Source of the DNA: CBDBBY01 sp965203215
GTDB lineage: Bacteria > Pseudomonadota > Alphaproteobacteria > Rhodobacterales > Rhodobacteraceae
Assembly: GCA_965203215.1 (NCBI GenBank)
Contig: CBDBBY010000001.1
Span: 1,054,001-1,118,000 of the forward strand
Direction: 5' to 3'
Length of the DNA stretch: 64,000 nucleotides
Shown: positions 41,880 to 51,415 of the stretch, one piece after another
Layout of the letters: each line of letters opens with the position of its first letter
Numbering within the stretch: the first letter of the stretch is position 1
The notes under the pieces: model-generated
Told to the model about the DNA's origin: nothing
What the model saw: the letters and a program-made list of their open reading frames with translations, nothing else
Database searches by the model: none
Program-made: the position numbers and the translations under genes

Positions 41880-44054
41880 ATGGGCGCGAGCCTCTCCGAA
41901 TTCGCTGAAGCGGCACGCATGACCGATCCGGAGGATGCCGGGGCGGACGGGCAAGGCTCCGCCCGAACGATTCTGTTTTCGGCTCCCGGAGTCCACTGCG
42001 CCTCTTGCATTTCAGTGATCGAGCAAGACTTGGGAAGACAGCCCGGCGTTCTGCTTGCAAGGGTGAATTTGTCGCAAAAGCGAATTTACGTGACCGCCTC
42101 CGAATCAATCGATGCCGATTCGCTTCGAGATCGGATTGCCGGGCTGGGATTCAAAGCGCGCGAACTGGAGGCGCGGTCTTCCGCTTCGAATGAAAGCGAA
42201 AAAGCGGGCTTCGCCCTTCTGGTAAGGGTCGGAGTGGCAGGATTCGCGCTGTTCAACGTAATGCTGTTCTCCGTCGTCGTCTGGTCCGGCGCCGAAGGGG
42301 CGACAAGGAGCATGATGCAGTGGCTGTCCGCGCTTATCGCGCTGCCGGCGCTGGCCTATTCGGCAAGCCCGTTCTTCATCAGTGCGGGCCGAGCGCTGTC
42401 GAATTGGCGGATGAATATGGACACTCCGATCTCGCTTGCGATCGCGCTGGCTGCAGGCATGTCGCTTTTCGAGACGTGGCAGAACGGAGAGCACGTCTAT
42501 TTCGATGCAGCGCTTGCATTGACTTTCTTCCTTCTCGCCGGCCGGTATTTCGACGAAAAGACCCGGACCGTAGCGAGGTCGGCGGCGGAGGAGCTCGCGG
42601 CTCTCGAGCCCAACCGGGCAATCCGGCTGGACAGTGGAGCAGAAACCGAAGTGCCGGTCGACGCCGTGCGAATCGGAGACCTCGTGCTTGCCCGCCCCGG
42701 CGAAAGGATTCCCGTGGACGGCGTGGTTGCCGAAGGACACAGCGAACTCGACAAATCGTTCCTCACCGGCGAAAGCCGCCCTGTTCCGGTCGGCCCGAAC
42801 GAGGCTGTCGCCGCGGGCGAAATGAACCTGACCGGACGCCTGAATATTCGGGTTTCTGCTGCCGGAGAGGAAACTTCGCTTCGCAAGATCGCCAATCTGG
42901 TTGCTTTGGCGGAACAGACAAGAAGCAAATACGCATCGCTCGCGAGCAAAGCTGCCCTCATCTATGCTCCGGCGATTCACTTGGCGGCCGCGATGGCATT
43001 CGCCGTGTGGTTCATCGGCACGGGCGATGCTCGAGTCGCGGTCAACGTGGCTATTGCGTTGCTGATAATTGCCTGCCCTTGCGCCCTGGGGCTAGCTGTT
43101 CCCGCCGTCTCGACAGCGGCGAGCGGTAAGCTGTTTCGCGAAAAGGCTCTTCTTAAGAGCCCGACCGCGCTCGAACGCCTCGCCTCTGTCGACACGGTCG
43201 TATTCGACAAGACCGGAACCTTGACGGTCACGGACACGGTTCTTGCCGATCCTGCCCGCCACGACCCTGAGTCCTTTGCTATTGCCGCGGCCTTGGCTGA
43301 ATCTTCAAACCATCCTTATGCTCGCGCTCTAGCGCGGCACGCGATAGCGAACGGCATAAAGGCATGTCGGCTGGAAGAGGTAAGAGAACGGCCCGGATTT
43401 GGAATCGAGGGACGGTACGGACTGCAGCCCGTTCGACTGGGAAGCGCAGGGTGGCTCGGGGTTGCCGACGAAGCAGGAAACGCGACCTACCTGAAGGTCG
43501 ACGATCAGGAGCCGACGAGGTTCGCCTTTGCGAATCGAATGCGATCCGGCGCGTCTCGCGCAATACGGGAACTCAAGGAAATGGGCCTGGAGGTTCAAGT
43601 GCTGTCCGGCGACACGGCTGCCGCCGTTGAGGACACGGCGGCAAGGCTCGGCATCGAATGCCGACGATCTGAAAGGTCGCCTGCCGAAAAATCCGAGATC
43701 GTTCAGGAGCTTGCCGGGAAAGGTCGAAAAGTCCTGATGGTCGGGGACGGGCTGAACGATACCGGCGCGCTGGCATTCGCTCATGCTTCGATGTCGCCTG
43801 CTTCCGCATTGGATGCGGCAAGAGTCGTCTCCGACATCGTACTTCTGGATCCCGATCTTCAATCAATCCCTCGCGCGATCAAGATATCGCGCAAAGCCAA
43901 AAATAGAATTCTTGAGAATTTCGGAATTGCTGCCTGCTACAATTTGATCGCGGTCCCTGTCGCGTTCCTTGGCCTCGCTACTCCGTTGGCTGCCGCTATC
44001 GCAATGTCGGCGTCTTCCATCTCGGTTACGCTGAACGCAATGAGGCTGAAGTAA
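41880..44054 (+). CDS. ccoI: Copper-translocating P-type ATPase CcoI (FixI)
   Basis: P1B ATPase of 724 residues that exports copper for cbb3 assembly. N-terminal metal-binding domain with CASC (40-43), actuator loop LTGES, membrane metal site CPC (399-401), phosphorylation motif DKTGT (Asp443), SSNHPYARAL and the hinge GDGLND. The ATG at 41880 has GAGGG eight bases before it. The stop is followed at once by ccoS. Confidence 0.94.
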   Translation: MGASLSEFAEAARMTDPEDAGADGQGSARTILFSAPGVHCASCISVIEQDLGRQPGVLLARVNLSQKRIYVTASESIDADSLRDRIAGLGFKARELEARSSASNESEKAGFALLVRVGVAGFALFNVMLFSVVVWSGAEGATRSMMQWLSALIALPALAYSASPFFISAGRALSNWRMNMDTPISLAIALAAGMSLFETWQNGEHVYFDAALALTFFLLAGRYFDEKTRTVARSAAEELAALEPNRAIRLDSGAETEVPVDAVRIGDLVLARPGERIPVDGVVAEGHSELDKSFLTGESRPVPVGPNEAVAAGEMNLTGRLNIRVSAAGEETSLRKIANLVALAEQTRSKYASLASKAALIYAPAIHLAAAMAFAVWFIGTGDARVAVNVAIALLIIACPCALGLAVPAVSTAASGKLFREKALLKSPTALERLASVDTVVFDKTGTLTVTDTVLADPARHDPESFAIAAALAESSNHPYARALARHAIANGIKACRLEEVRERPGFGIEGRYGLQPVRLGSAGWLGVADEAGNATYLKVDDQEPTRFAFANRMRSGASRAIRELKEMGLEVQVLSGDTAAAVEDTAARLGIECRRSERSPAEKSEIVQELAGKGRKVLMVGDGLNDTGALAFAHASMSPASALDAARVVSDIVLLDPDLQSIPRAIKISRKAKNRILENFGIAACYNLIAVPVAFLGLATPLAAAIAMSASSISVTLNAMRLK

Positions 44055-44213
44055 GTGGAAAGTTTGCTGTTTCTGATCGCAGCAACAGTATTCGCCGGCG
44101 GCGTATGGCTTGCAGCATTCTTCTGGGCCGCGCGCAACCGCCAGTTCAGCGACCCCAAAGGCGCAGCCCACCGAATCCTGAGAGACGACTACGACGAGAA
44201 GCCGAAGGAATGA
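44055..44213 (+). CDS. ccoS: cbb3 oxidase assembly protein CcoS
   Basis: A 52-residue protein starting with GTG at 44055, directly after the ccoI stop. It has one membrane helix (LLFLIAATVFAGGVWLAAFF) followed by WAARNRQFSDPKGAAHRIL and an acidic DDYDEKPKE tail, which matches CcoS (W-A-x-x-x-x-Q-F-D-D-x-x-x-P-A-x-R-I-L). CcoS is required for cofactor insertion. It completes ccoGHIS. Confidence 0.9.
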   Translation: MESLLFLIAATVFAGGVWLAAFFWAARNRQFSDPKGAAHRILRDDYDEKPKE

Positions 44214-44252
44214 ACCTCGCGCTGCGCGTCAAGCGACGCCGACAGCGTCGGT

Positions 44253-45617
44253 TTACTGAAGGTACATAACCGAGCAGTCCACGTTCCTCGCGGACAGTCG
44301 AGCGCACGCCTTGTTCGCGTTTCCCTTGGTCAGTCCCAGCAGCTTGACGACATAATGGGCTCCTACATTCTCCACCGATTTCGTCGCGCCGAAGACCGAA
44401 CTGAAATCCATCAGCGACACCTTCAGAAGATGCTTGTCGGCCTCGGATTTTGTTCCGAACTGGCCGAGGTAAAGTCCGTACCGCGTCTCTTCGGTCAAGT
44501 TAAGATTCGCATACGAGGCGATCGGCCGCTTCGGCGGCACTCGTTCCACCTGCGGGCGGCCAGCATCCATGCCGTCGGGGACGTATGATTCGATATCGCC
44601 GCCGTACGCGGATGTCGTGAGATAACTCTTACCCACATGCACAGTAACCACATCGTCAAAAATCGCGGTCGCCGTCTGATCGTCTTGAGCAAATTCAGCG
44701 CCCAGATACGGCGGCCTGAGCTTGGGAGTGCGGAGTGCAGCCAACGCTCTGTTCGACTGGTAATTCGGCAATGCCGGCTTGTTGAATGCCACATTGGTCG
44801 CAGCGCGCTCAAAGCCCAGATCCAGCAACTCGGCAACACGCTTGTTTCTTGTGGCGGTGGACCTGCCTCCGAATACCGTAGCGATAATGCGCTCCTTGCC
44901 CCGCTTGGCGGACGCAACCAGATTGAATCCTGCCGCACTCGTGTAGCCCGTCTTGATGCCGTCGGCACCCCTGTACGCATTCAGAAATTTCCGATTCGTG
45001 CTCAGGATGGTCTTGCCCCCGACGTCGGCGCTGACGCGAGAGAAAAGATTGTAGTATTCCGGGTAATCGTAAATGACGTGCCGACCCAGTATCGACATGT
45101 CGCGGGCCGACGAATAATGACCGCGCTGCGTCAAGCCGTGAGCATTCTTGAAGTTGGTGTTCTTCATGCCCATCGCTCTCGCGGTTCTGTTCATCCGCTT
45201 CGCGAACTTCTCTTCGCTGCCTGAAATCGCCTCGGCGATGGCTGTCGCCGCGTCGTTGGCGGAGCGAACCGCGGCAGCGCGCATGAGATATCTGAGTCGA
45301 ATTCGCGATCCGACCTTCATGTGGAGCTTCGACGGCGGCTCCGACGCTGCGAAACTGGATATCGTAACTTTCGTGTCGAGCCCGATTTCGCCGTTCTCCA
45401 CGGCTTCGATCGCGACATAGAGCGTCATCATTTTGGTCAGCGACGCAGGATGCAGTTGCGTATCCGCATTCCTCGAGCGCAGAACCTTGCCGCTGCGCGC
45501 ATCCATGATCATCTCCGCATACGGAGCGGCGAGCCCGCCACTTGCCCACAGCGCGACCAGCAAGCCCGCCAGTAGGACAATTCCGGCGCTCATTCCGGCC
45601 CGGAAAAAAATTCGCAT
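44253..45617 (-). CDS. D-alanyl-D-alanine carboxypeptidase with SPOR domain
   Basis: A ~454-residue periplasmic PBP of the DacA/DacC type: signal or anchor helix (residues 10-28), catalytic SLTK (Ser59, Lys62), SAN (119-121) and KTG (222-224) in GADGIKTGYTSAAG. The C-terminal ~75 residues form an SPOR peptidoglycan-binding domain (RYGLYLGQFGTKSEADKHL). It trims pentapeptide stems and is probably directed to the septum by SPOR. The start is uncertain: ATG 45617 is chosen, GTG/TTG at 45632/45629 have a closer GGGCAGG. Confidence 0.9.
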   Translation of the reverse strand: MRIFFRAGMSAGIVLLAGLLVALWASGGLAAPYAEMIMDARSGKVLRSRNADTQLHPASLTKMMTLYVAIEAVENGEIGLDTKVTISSFAASEPPSKLHMKVGSRIRLRYLMRAAAVRSANDAATAIAEAISGSEEKFAKRMNRTARAMGMKNTNFKNAHGLTQRGHYSSARDMSILGRHVIYDYPEYYNLFSRVSADVGGKTILSTNRKFLNAYRGADGIKTGYTSAAGFNLVASAKRGKERIIATVFGGRSTATRNKRVAELLDLGFERAATNVAFNKPALPNYQSNRALAALRTPKLRPPYLGAEFAQDDQTATAIFDDVVTVHVGKSYLTTSAYGGDIESYVPDGMDAGRPQVERVPPKRPIASYANLNLTEETRYGLYLGQFGTKSEADKHLLKVSLMDFSSVFGATKSVENVGAHYVVKLLGLTKGNANKACARLSARNVDCSVMYLQ

Positions 45618-45972
45618 TACGATTTTCAACACCCTGCCCTCACTCTCTTGCCGTCCCGTTCGCCGGGATTGACACCTTGACTGCTCGATCTCGGCTGCTT
45701 GAAGCAACCGGAGGGCTCATTTGGCGGCCCAAGGTCAGGATACTACATTTTGACATGGATGTGAATTTAGTTTTCATCTGTTGTGAATTTGCTACATGAT
45801 CTGCATGTTGATCCAAATGTAGTCCAAGTTCTACTTTTATTCACTCTAGATGTTTGATGACCGCATATCTAGAGGCGACAGCTGGGCGGCGCTTCCCACG
45901 CATGTCCGGCAAAAATCTTAGCGCATCGCGAGCGCGAGTCGAATCCTAAATCCGGCCAAGGCGCGTTTCCTG
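45618..45972. other. Intergenic stretch, AT-rich
   Basis: Upstream of the carboxypeptidase gene. The part around 45750-45860 is markedly AT-rich and could hold its promoter; no gene seen. Confidence 0.5.
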
Positions 45973-46979
45973 CAGGGCTTTCGCTTTTAAAATTTGCCGA
46001 CCGCGTTCACGAACAGGCCGACCAGATATTTGTCGTTCCAGCCGGCGATGTCCATTCGTCCCGCGAGCGAGTGCCCGTCGTCCATGAGGCGCTCGATGTC
46101 CGGGGCGATGCGCCGGATGGCGGCGAGGCATTCCGGCCCGTTCAGCGTTCGGTTCCGCATTCGATCCTCGCCCATGACGACGTCCGGAACCCAGTGGAGG
46201 CAATTCTCGATCCTCCAGTGGTTGCGCGTGAGCTCCGGCAGCCGCTCCGGAGGAATCTCCGCGCTCATGATGCAGGTGCGGACGGCCCGCTCCGTCCTGC
46301 CCTTCAGCTCGCGGACGGCCTCGATCCCGCCGACGGCCTTGAGGCCGGGCCAGCCGACATCGTGCGAGACCGTCGCGACGCGCGTCTCGACACGCCCGTG
46401 CCCGCCGCCGACATGCTGATACGCAGGCATTTCCTCCTGCGCCTCGGGATCGGAGAACCGGACCTGAACGTCCTCGTGGAGCGTTCCCTGGTTGCCCTTC
46501 GCCGGCAGCACGCAGTCCCCGCCCTTCTCCACGATCCGCGCCGACGTCTCGCGCTGGCAGTGCATCGCGTCGACCGCCGCCCGGTCCCGCGGAAGCGCCG
46601 CCGCCAGCGTCTTCGCGAAGTCCGTCATGGCCCCCGACAGCTGCTCCGGATCAATGACGTCGGACACGTCGGAGAAGGCGTCGTGGCTCGGCGGACCGCC
46701 CTTGAGCTCCATGAATTCCCTCAAAAACTCCTGTTTGTGCTCCGCGTAGCGCGCGAATCCGCTGCACGACGAGCTGCCCGACAGCGTCGCCGGAAGGGCG
46801 ACCGCCAGCATCTCGATCAAGCCGTGCCTCGTGGCGTTGCTCTTGCGGGGATCCCCGACCCCTTGGAAAATAGCGCGGAATCCTTCCATCTCCTGCCTCC
46901 GGACACTGCTCTTCGTTGTTGTTTTGACGGGAGTTCGCCATCACGCGGCGGAAAGGAAAAACAGAAATTTTAAAAGCGA
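45973..46979 (-). mobile_element. ISAs1-type element, copy 1 (truncated at the right end)
   Basis: The left end begins with the full terminal repeat CAGGGCTTTCGCTTTTAAAA, identical to copy 2 at 53628. The right end stops inside the repeat (AAATTTTAAAAGCGA, lacking the outer AAGCCCTG), about 85 bases before an IS110-type transposase. The transposase also carries internal deletions, so the element is dead. Confidence 0.88.
45987..46889 (-). pseudogene. ISAs1-family transposase with internal deletions, copy 1
   Basis: An open frame of 300 codons, but compared with copy 2 it lacks ~59 codons from GKALRG to just before DAMH, the segment adjoining the first catalytic Asp. It also lacks a short piece before WPGLKAV. 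It keeps MEGFRAIFQGVGDPRK, HVGGGHGRVETRVATVSHD, RNHWRIENCLHW and the C-terminal GLFVNAVGKF. The in-frame losses explain why it still looks open though it should be inactive. Confidence 0.85.
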
Positions 46980-47063
46980 TGGAGTGGACGCCCCCTACCG
47001 GCGGCATTCGGAATTGCCTTGATGGCGAACGATTGGAGCCATCAAAGAAAAGGAGCATCCACC

Positions 47064-48294
47064 ATGGAGAATATTAGCATGATCGGGGTCGATCTTGGCA
47101 AGAGGAGTTTCCAGCTCCGCGGCGTGCGCGAGGACGGAACCGCCATATTCAGGAAAAAAGTGTCGCGGGAGCGGTTCCTCGCGGAGGTGTCCGAGTGCGG
47201 TCCGTGCGTTGTGGCCATGGAGGCCTGCGGGAGCGCCCACCACTGGGGCCGGGAGCTCCGATCGCTGGGGTTCGAGGTTCGCCTGATTCCGCCGGTCCAT
47301 GTGAAGCCGTTCGTGAAGAGGCACAAGAACGACGCGGCGGACGCGGAGGCGGTGTGCGAGGCGGCGTCGCGTCCGGGAATGCGGTTCGTGGCGGCGGAGA
47401 GCGCGGAACAGCAGGGGGGAGGCGATGCTGTTCCGGACCCGGGATCTTCCGGTCAGGCAGCGCACCCGGACGGTGAATGCGCTCCGCGGTCATCCGGCGG
47501 AGCACGGCGTCGTGGTGCCGCAGGGGATCGCAAACATCGCCCGGCTGGCGGCGGCGATCGACGATCCGGAGACGCGGCTTCCGGAGACGGTTCGCGATCT
47601 GGGCCGCGAATTGCTCGAACAGATCGGCATCCTCGACGCGAAGATCGGGAAGCTAGACGCGGAGGTGCGCAGGCGGGCGAAGGAGAGCGACGAAGCGAAG
47701 CGCTTGATGACCATCCCGGGAATCGGTCCCGTTTGCGCCATGGCGATCCAGGCCTTCGCGCCGCCGATGGAGGGCTTCCGGCGCGGGCGCGACTTCTCGG
47801 CTTGGCTCGGTTTGGTTCCCCGCCAGTGCTCGACCGGGGGAAAGCCGAAGCTCGGCCGGATCTCGAAGACGGGGCAGCGCGACCTCCGGCGGCTTCTCAT
47901 TGCCGGGGCGATCGCGGTCATCCGATGGGCGTTTCGGCGCGGAACCGACGATCCTTGGCTGGCCGCGCTGCTGACCAGGAAGCCGCCGATGCTGGCCGCC
48001 GCGGCGCTGGCGAACAAGATGGCGCGGATGGTCCGGGCCGTCGCGACGACGAAGGAATGCTGCAGAGCTCCCGCGTCCGCCCGGGAGACGGGCGGCGGTC
48101 GGGGCCGCAGGAACGAATGTGGAAATGAAAAAGGAGTTCTTCCGGGGTTCGGCTTTCGCTTGACTCAAGGCGGAGGTCGGCGTCGCCGGAGACGCGGGAA
48201 AGACCGAGGACAGTGCAAGGGCGAACAGCCGTCGAGACGGGATCGGGAAAACCAGTGGGCTTTCGAGGCGCCTCCGAGCGCGCAAGAGCGATAA
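47064..48294 (+). pseudogene. IS110-family transposase, frameshifted
   Basis: Starts at the ATG at 47064 with AAGGAG upstream. The N-terminal DEDD domain is clear: SMIGVDLGKRSFQL, VAMEACGSAHHWGREL and KRHKNDAADAEAV. The frame shifts by one base at a run of six G (47414-47419); the rest (MLFRTRDLPVRQRTRTVNAL, LMTIPGIGP, SAWLGLVPRQ) continues in the next frame. One G fewer would restore the frame. The second frame overruns the usual end (LANKMARMVRAV) to a stop at 48294. Confidence 0.87.
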
Positions 48295-48505
48295 GGACCC
48301 GGTCCGCGCATCTCCATGCAGGCCGGCGGCAATCATGAACGCGCCGCACCGACAGGCCGGACACACGAAAGCGCTTGACCCGACGCCCGGAATTGGACAA
48401 GGAAAAGACCCGTGTCGCAGGGGGCGTCCACACACGAAAGCCCTGGCGTTTCCTGTCTTTTGGGTTGACTCGGTTCCACGCTCTCGTGCGCCACCTTGGT
48501 CCCGT

Positions 48506-48555
48506 ATTTCGAGGGCTGCAATAGCTGCCCGACCAAGCAATCATGAAACGCACCC
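48506..48555 (-). repeat. Variant repeat end
   Basis: On the minus strand: GGGTGCGTTTCATGATTGCT, TGGTCGGGCAGC, ATTGCAGCCCTCGAAAT. The outer part matches the right end of the MITE copy at 9254-9417, the inner part matches 26354-26405. It probably belongs to a second subfamily. Confidence 0.55.
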
Positions 48556-48750
48556 ATTCCGCCAATCGATCACGCGGTGCGCCCTTTCGACCGCCGAGGT
48601 TCACAACATGCCGAGGCGGCCCTTCTCCCCTGTCTGAGTTCACCCATTGTCGCGACTCCGCCCTGACGCCGGGGCGTCGGGTTCCCCAAGCTGCTTCCAG
48701 TTAAAAGTCGAAACTGGAGGGACCTAGGATGCAAGCGATCGGATTTTCCG

Positions 48751-48800
48751 GGGTGCATCCCATACTTTTTTGGTCGGACAGGATGCCGCATCGCCAAACC
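48751..48800 (+). repeat. MITE-like repeat, left-end fragment
   Basis: GGGTGCATCCCATACTTTTT then TGGTCGGACAGGATGCCGC, like the left end of the copy at 9254. No matching right end was found, so it looks truncated. Confidence 0.6.
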
Positions 48801-48992
48801 ATTCGGCGCGAATGGCCGCTTCATATGTCCGCACTCTATAATCGCTCCGCGTGGGCCATCCATCCACTCTTTTTTTGCAAAGGCTCGGCGCGGAAGACGA
48901 AAGCTTGCGCGGCGTTCTCGAGCTCGGACCGGTCGTCGCGCGGCCCATCCATTCAGTCCAAGCCTGCCAAGAATTTTTCTGGCCGAGCAATT

Positions 48993-49157
48993 GGGGCATC
49001 CCGTTCATTTCGGTCGGGCGGTGGCGGCGCGAACGGCCAGCAATTCGAGAAAGCCAAGCCAACGTAAGTTTGCGAGGCGGCATCCGGAGGCGAGCAGGGC
49101 GGCGGCCAGCTTTCGATTTGCCGCGCTTTCCCAATCCAAACAAAATGGGATGCATCC
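48993..49157 (+). repeat. MITE-like repeat, copy 5
   Basis: About 165 bp; left end GGGGCATCCCG (one base short), right end CCAAACAAAATGGGATGCAT. Interior shared with the 53455 copy: GCCAACGTAAGTTTGCGAGG and CTTTCGATTTGCCGC. Confidence 0.85.
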
Positions 49158-49429
49158 GATTTCCCGGGGCGTTTGCAAGCGCCGCGAAGACCGCCTCCCG
49201 CTGCCGGTTTGAAGACGCCAGCCAGTCGGACCCCAAACCGTCGCAAAAATGCTGAACCTATACAAACTCTTGCCGAGAATCGCAGGATGTGATACCCGAC
49301 CGTCGCCCTCTTTCTTATGTTTCGCTTTCTTCCTTCTGGTTCGCGGTTTTGATCTGCCGCAGTCAACTGTGCGAGACGATTAAGAGAGGCGGTGCTGGCT
49401 AGCCGCGAAATGCGGCAAGGCATGCACCG

Positions 49430-49465
49430 CCCTGTCGCCGACCTTGGACAAGGTCGGCGACAGGG
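49430..49465. repeat. 36-bp near-perfect palindrome upstream of clpS
   Basis: CCCTGTCGCCGACCTTG (49430-49446), two bases, then CAAGGTCGGCGACAGGG (49449-49465): a 17-bp perfect inverted repeat. No U-run follows. It could form a very stable hairpin in a clpS leader or bind a dimeric protein. Confidence 0.8.
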
Positions 49466-49573
49466 GGAGAATCAGCACAGCCGAGATGCAGAAGGTTTGA
49501 ATTGCTCGGTCAATTGCAATATTTTCGATGCATTGAATATGACCTCCAATCCAAAGGCAGCAAATTGACGGCA

Positions 49574-49909
49574 ATGGCAAGCGGAGCCGGAGAAAACGAC
49601 AAGGAGGGCCCGGTCGGCGGAGCCAGAGTGCTCACCCGCCCGGAATCGAAAACCGAGCGGGCTCCCATGTACAAGGTCTTGCTGATCAACGACGACTACA
49701 CGCCGATGGAATTCGTTGTCGCAGTGCTTGAGCAAATTTTCCGACTCTCCAAAGAAAGCGCCGTCAGGCTGATGCTCGCAGTTCACAACGACGGCGTGGG
49801 GGTCGCAGGAGTCTACACTTACGAGATAGCGGAAACCAAGGCGCAGCAGGTGCTCAGCATGGCGCGCAAGCACGATCATCCTCTCATGTGCGTAGTCGAG
49901 AAGGAATGA
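49574..49909 (+). CDS. clpS: ATP-dependent Clp protease adaptor ClpS
   Basis: A 111-residue adaptor that hands N-degron substrates to ClpAP. It has a short unstructured N-terminus and the binding-pocket block YKVLLINDDYTPMEFVVAVL, then AVHNDGVGVAGVYTYEIAETKA with the conserved His. The ATG at 49574 begins MASGAGEND; an upstream frame from 49502 is possible but less likely. clpA, its usual neighbour, is absent: an SDR gene follows 33 bases later. Confidence 0.92.
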   Translation: MASGAGENDKEGPVGGARVLTRPESKTERAPMYKVLLINDDYTPMEFVVAVLEQIFRLSKESAVRLMLAVHNDGVGVAGVYTYEIAETKAQQVLSMARKHDHPLMCVVEKE

Positions 49910-49942
49910 CGTCGAGCCGAATTCGACTCGACGGATCCCGGA

Positions 49943-50749
49943 ATGAAATTCAGCGTCAAAGGACGGACAGCGATAGTCACCGGCGCAGCGAGCGGCGTCG
50001 GATTGGCGGTGGCGCGGCGCTTCATCGACGACGGAGCAAACGTGGTTTTTGCAGACTTGGACGTGCAAGGGCTCAAATCTGAATTCAACGCCCGCAAATC
50101 CAATGCCGGCTACTACGCCGGCGATTTAAGGGAAAAGTTGACCCGGCAAAATCTTCTCGCGACGACGCTTTCCGAATTCGAGAGAGTGGATATCCTCGTA
50201 AATGCCAGCCGCGATGTCCGGTCGACTCAATTGATTTCAAACCGCGAGGGCGGATTCCTGAACACGATGCTTGAGCAGAATCTGATACAGCACTACGACC
50301 TCTCGCGTCTCGTCGCCAAGCAATTCATCAAGCAAAAATCCGAAGAAACGGAATTTTCCAGCTTCCCTGTCGGGTCGATCGTCAACATATCGACGATCGC
50401 CTCGCAGCGAACGCACCCGAACCTGCTCGAGTATTCGGTCAGCTGCGCCGCGCTGGATCAGCTGACCCGATCATTGGCCGTGACTCTTGCTCCCGAATCG
50501 ATACGCGTCAATTCGGTGGCGCTGGGATCAGTCATGACGGCCAGACTCCAGAATTCGCTTGCCGAAAACCATGAGGCTCGACTGAACATCATTCGACGCA
50601 CGCCTCTCGGAAGAATTGCAGACGCGTCCGATGTTGCCAGCGCCGTTCAATTCTTGTGTTCCGACGCATCGCAGTTCATTACCGGCCAAGTACTGACGGT
50701 TGACGGCGGCAGAACATTGGTGGACGCGATCGACATTCCCTGCCACTGA
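49943..50749 (+). CDS. SDR-family protein lacking the catalytic lysine
   Basis: A 268-residue Rossmann-fold short-chain dehydrogenase/reductase. It has cofactor loop TGAASGVG (13-20), the NAG position reads LVNASRD, Ser150 in NISTIAS and Tyr164, and a C-terminal GQVLTVDGGRTL. The lysine of Y-x-x-x-K is Cys168 (YSVSCAAL). It may bind NAD(P) without classical catalysis, or use an altered mechanism. It lies downstream of clpS and convergent with trcR. Substrate unknown. Confidence 0.85.
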   Translation: MKFSVKGRTAIVTGAASGVGLAVARRFIDDGANVVFADLDVQGLKSEFNARKSNAGYYAGDLREKLTRQNLLATTLSEFERVDILVNASRDVRSTQLISNREGGFLNTMLEQNLIQHYDLSRLVAKQFIKQKSEETEFSSFPVGSIVNISTIASQRTHPNLLEYSVSCAALDQLTRSLAVTLAPESIRVNSVALGSVMTARLQNSLAENHEARLNIIRRTPLGRIADASDVASAVQFLCSDASQFITGQVLTVDGGRTLVDAIDIPCH

Positions 50750-50758
50750 AGGGCCCAG

Positions 50759-51415
50759 TCAGCTTTCGGAACCCAGTTTGAAGTCTTTGAGGCTGGCGAT
50801 CGCTTCGGGCTTCTGAAGCTCTGTCGGCTGCAGGGATTCCGTTGTCGGCTTGATCTTTGCGCCGCCTTCGGTCTCATCTCCTTTGGATTTTTCTTTCTTT
50901 TCCGCTGCCTGCCGCACGGCTTCGTCAAGTTCGATTTGCCGGCAAAGCCCCAGAGCCACAGGATCAGTGGGCTGAAGGTTGTTGATGTTCCAGTGCGTTC
51001 TTTCCCTGATGGACTGGATCGTCGGCTTGGTCGTTCCGACAAGCTTGGAGATCTGGCTGACGCTCAGTTCGGGATGGTTCTTGACCAACCATGCTATGGC
51101 CGCCGGGCGTTCATGGCGCTTCGAAAGCGGCGTGTATCTCGGTCCGCTCCGTTTGACTTCGCCGGCCGATGCAGGGCTTTCCTTCAATCGCAACACGTGC
51201 TTTGGGTCGCGCTCCCCCGTCCGAAGCTCCTCCAAGTCCAACTGGTTGTTCACGACCGGATCGTATCCGAGAATTCCGACGGCTACTTCTCCGTCGGCTA
51301 TGCCTTGCACTTCCAGTTCATGCAATTCGCAGAATTCAGCGATTTGCTTGAATGTCAGAACGGTATTGTCAACGAGCCATACTGCCGTCGCTCTTGCCAT
51401 GATCGGTTTGCTCAT
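50759..51415 (-). CDS. trcR: Cell-cycle transcriptional regulator TrcR (DUF1013)
   Basis: A 218-residue protein of the alphaproteobacterial DUF1013 family; the Caulobacter member TrcR tracks with RNA polymerase and influences cell-cycle genes. It opens with MARATAVWLVDNTVLTFKQI and continues EFCELHELEVQGIADGEVAVG, the most conserved block. A second HTH-like part (HPELSVSQISKLVGTTKPTI) and NINNLQPTDPVALGLC follow, then a charged, variable tail. Its presence is strong evidence for the host class. Confidence 0.9.
   Translation of the reverse strand: MSKPIMARATAVWLVDNTVLTFKQIAEFCELHELEVQGIADGEVAVGILGYDPVVNNQLDLEELRTGERDPKHVLRLKESPASAGEVKRSGPRYTPLSKRHERPAAIAWLVKNHPELSVSQISKLVGTTKPTIQSIRERTHWNINNLQPTDPVALGLCRQIELDEAVRQAAEKKEKSKGDETEGGAKIKPTTESLQPTELQKPEAIASLKDFKLGSES

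Larger units (their letters stand above)
48295..49573. other. Gene-poor stretch with repeat remnants
   Basis: Between the IS110 remnant and clpS. It holds a repeat end (48506-48555), a MITE left half (48751-48800), a full MITE copy (48993-49157) and a large palindrome (49430-49465). No intact gene recognised. Confidence 0.65.
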
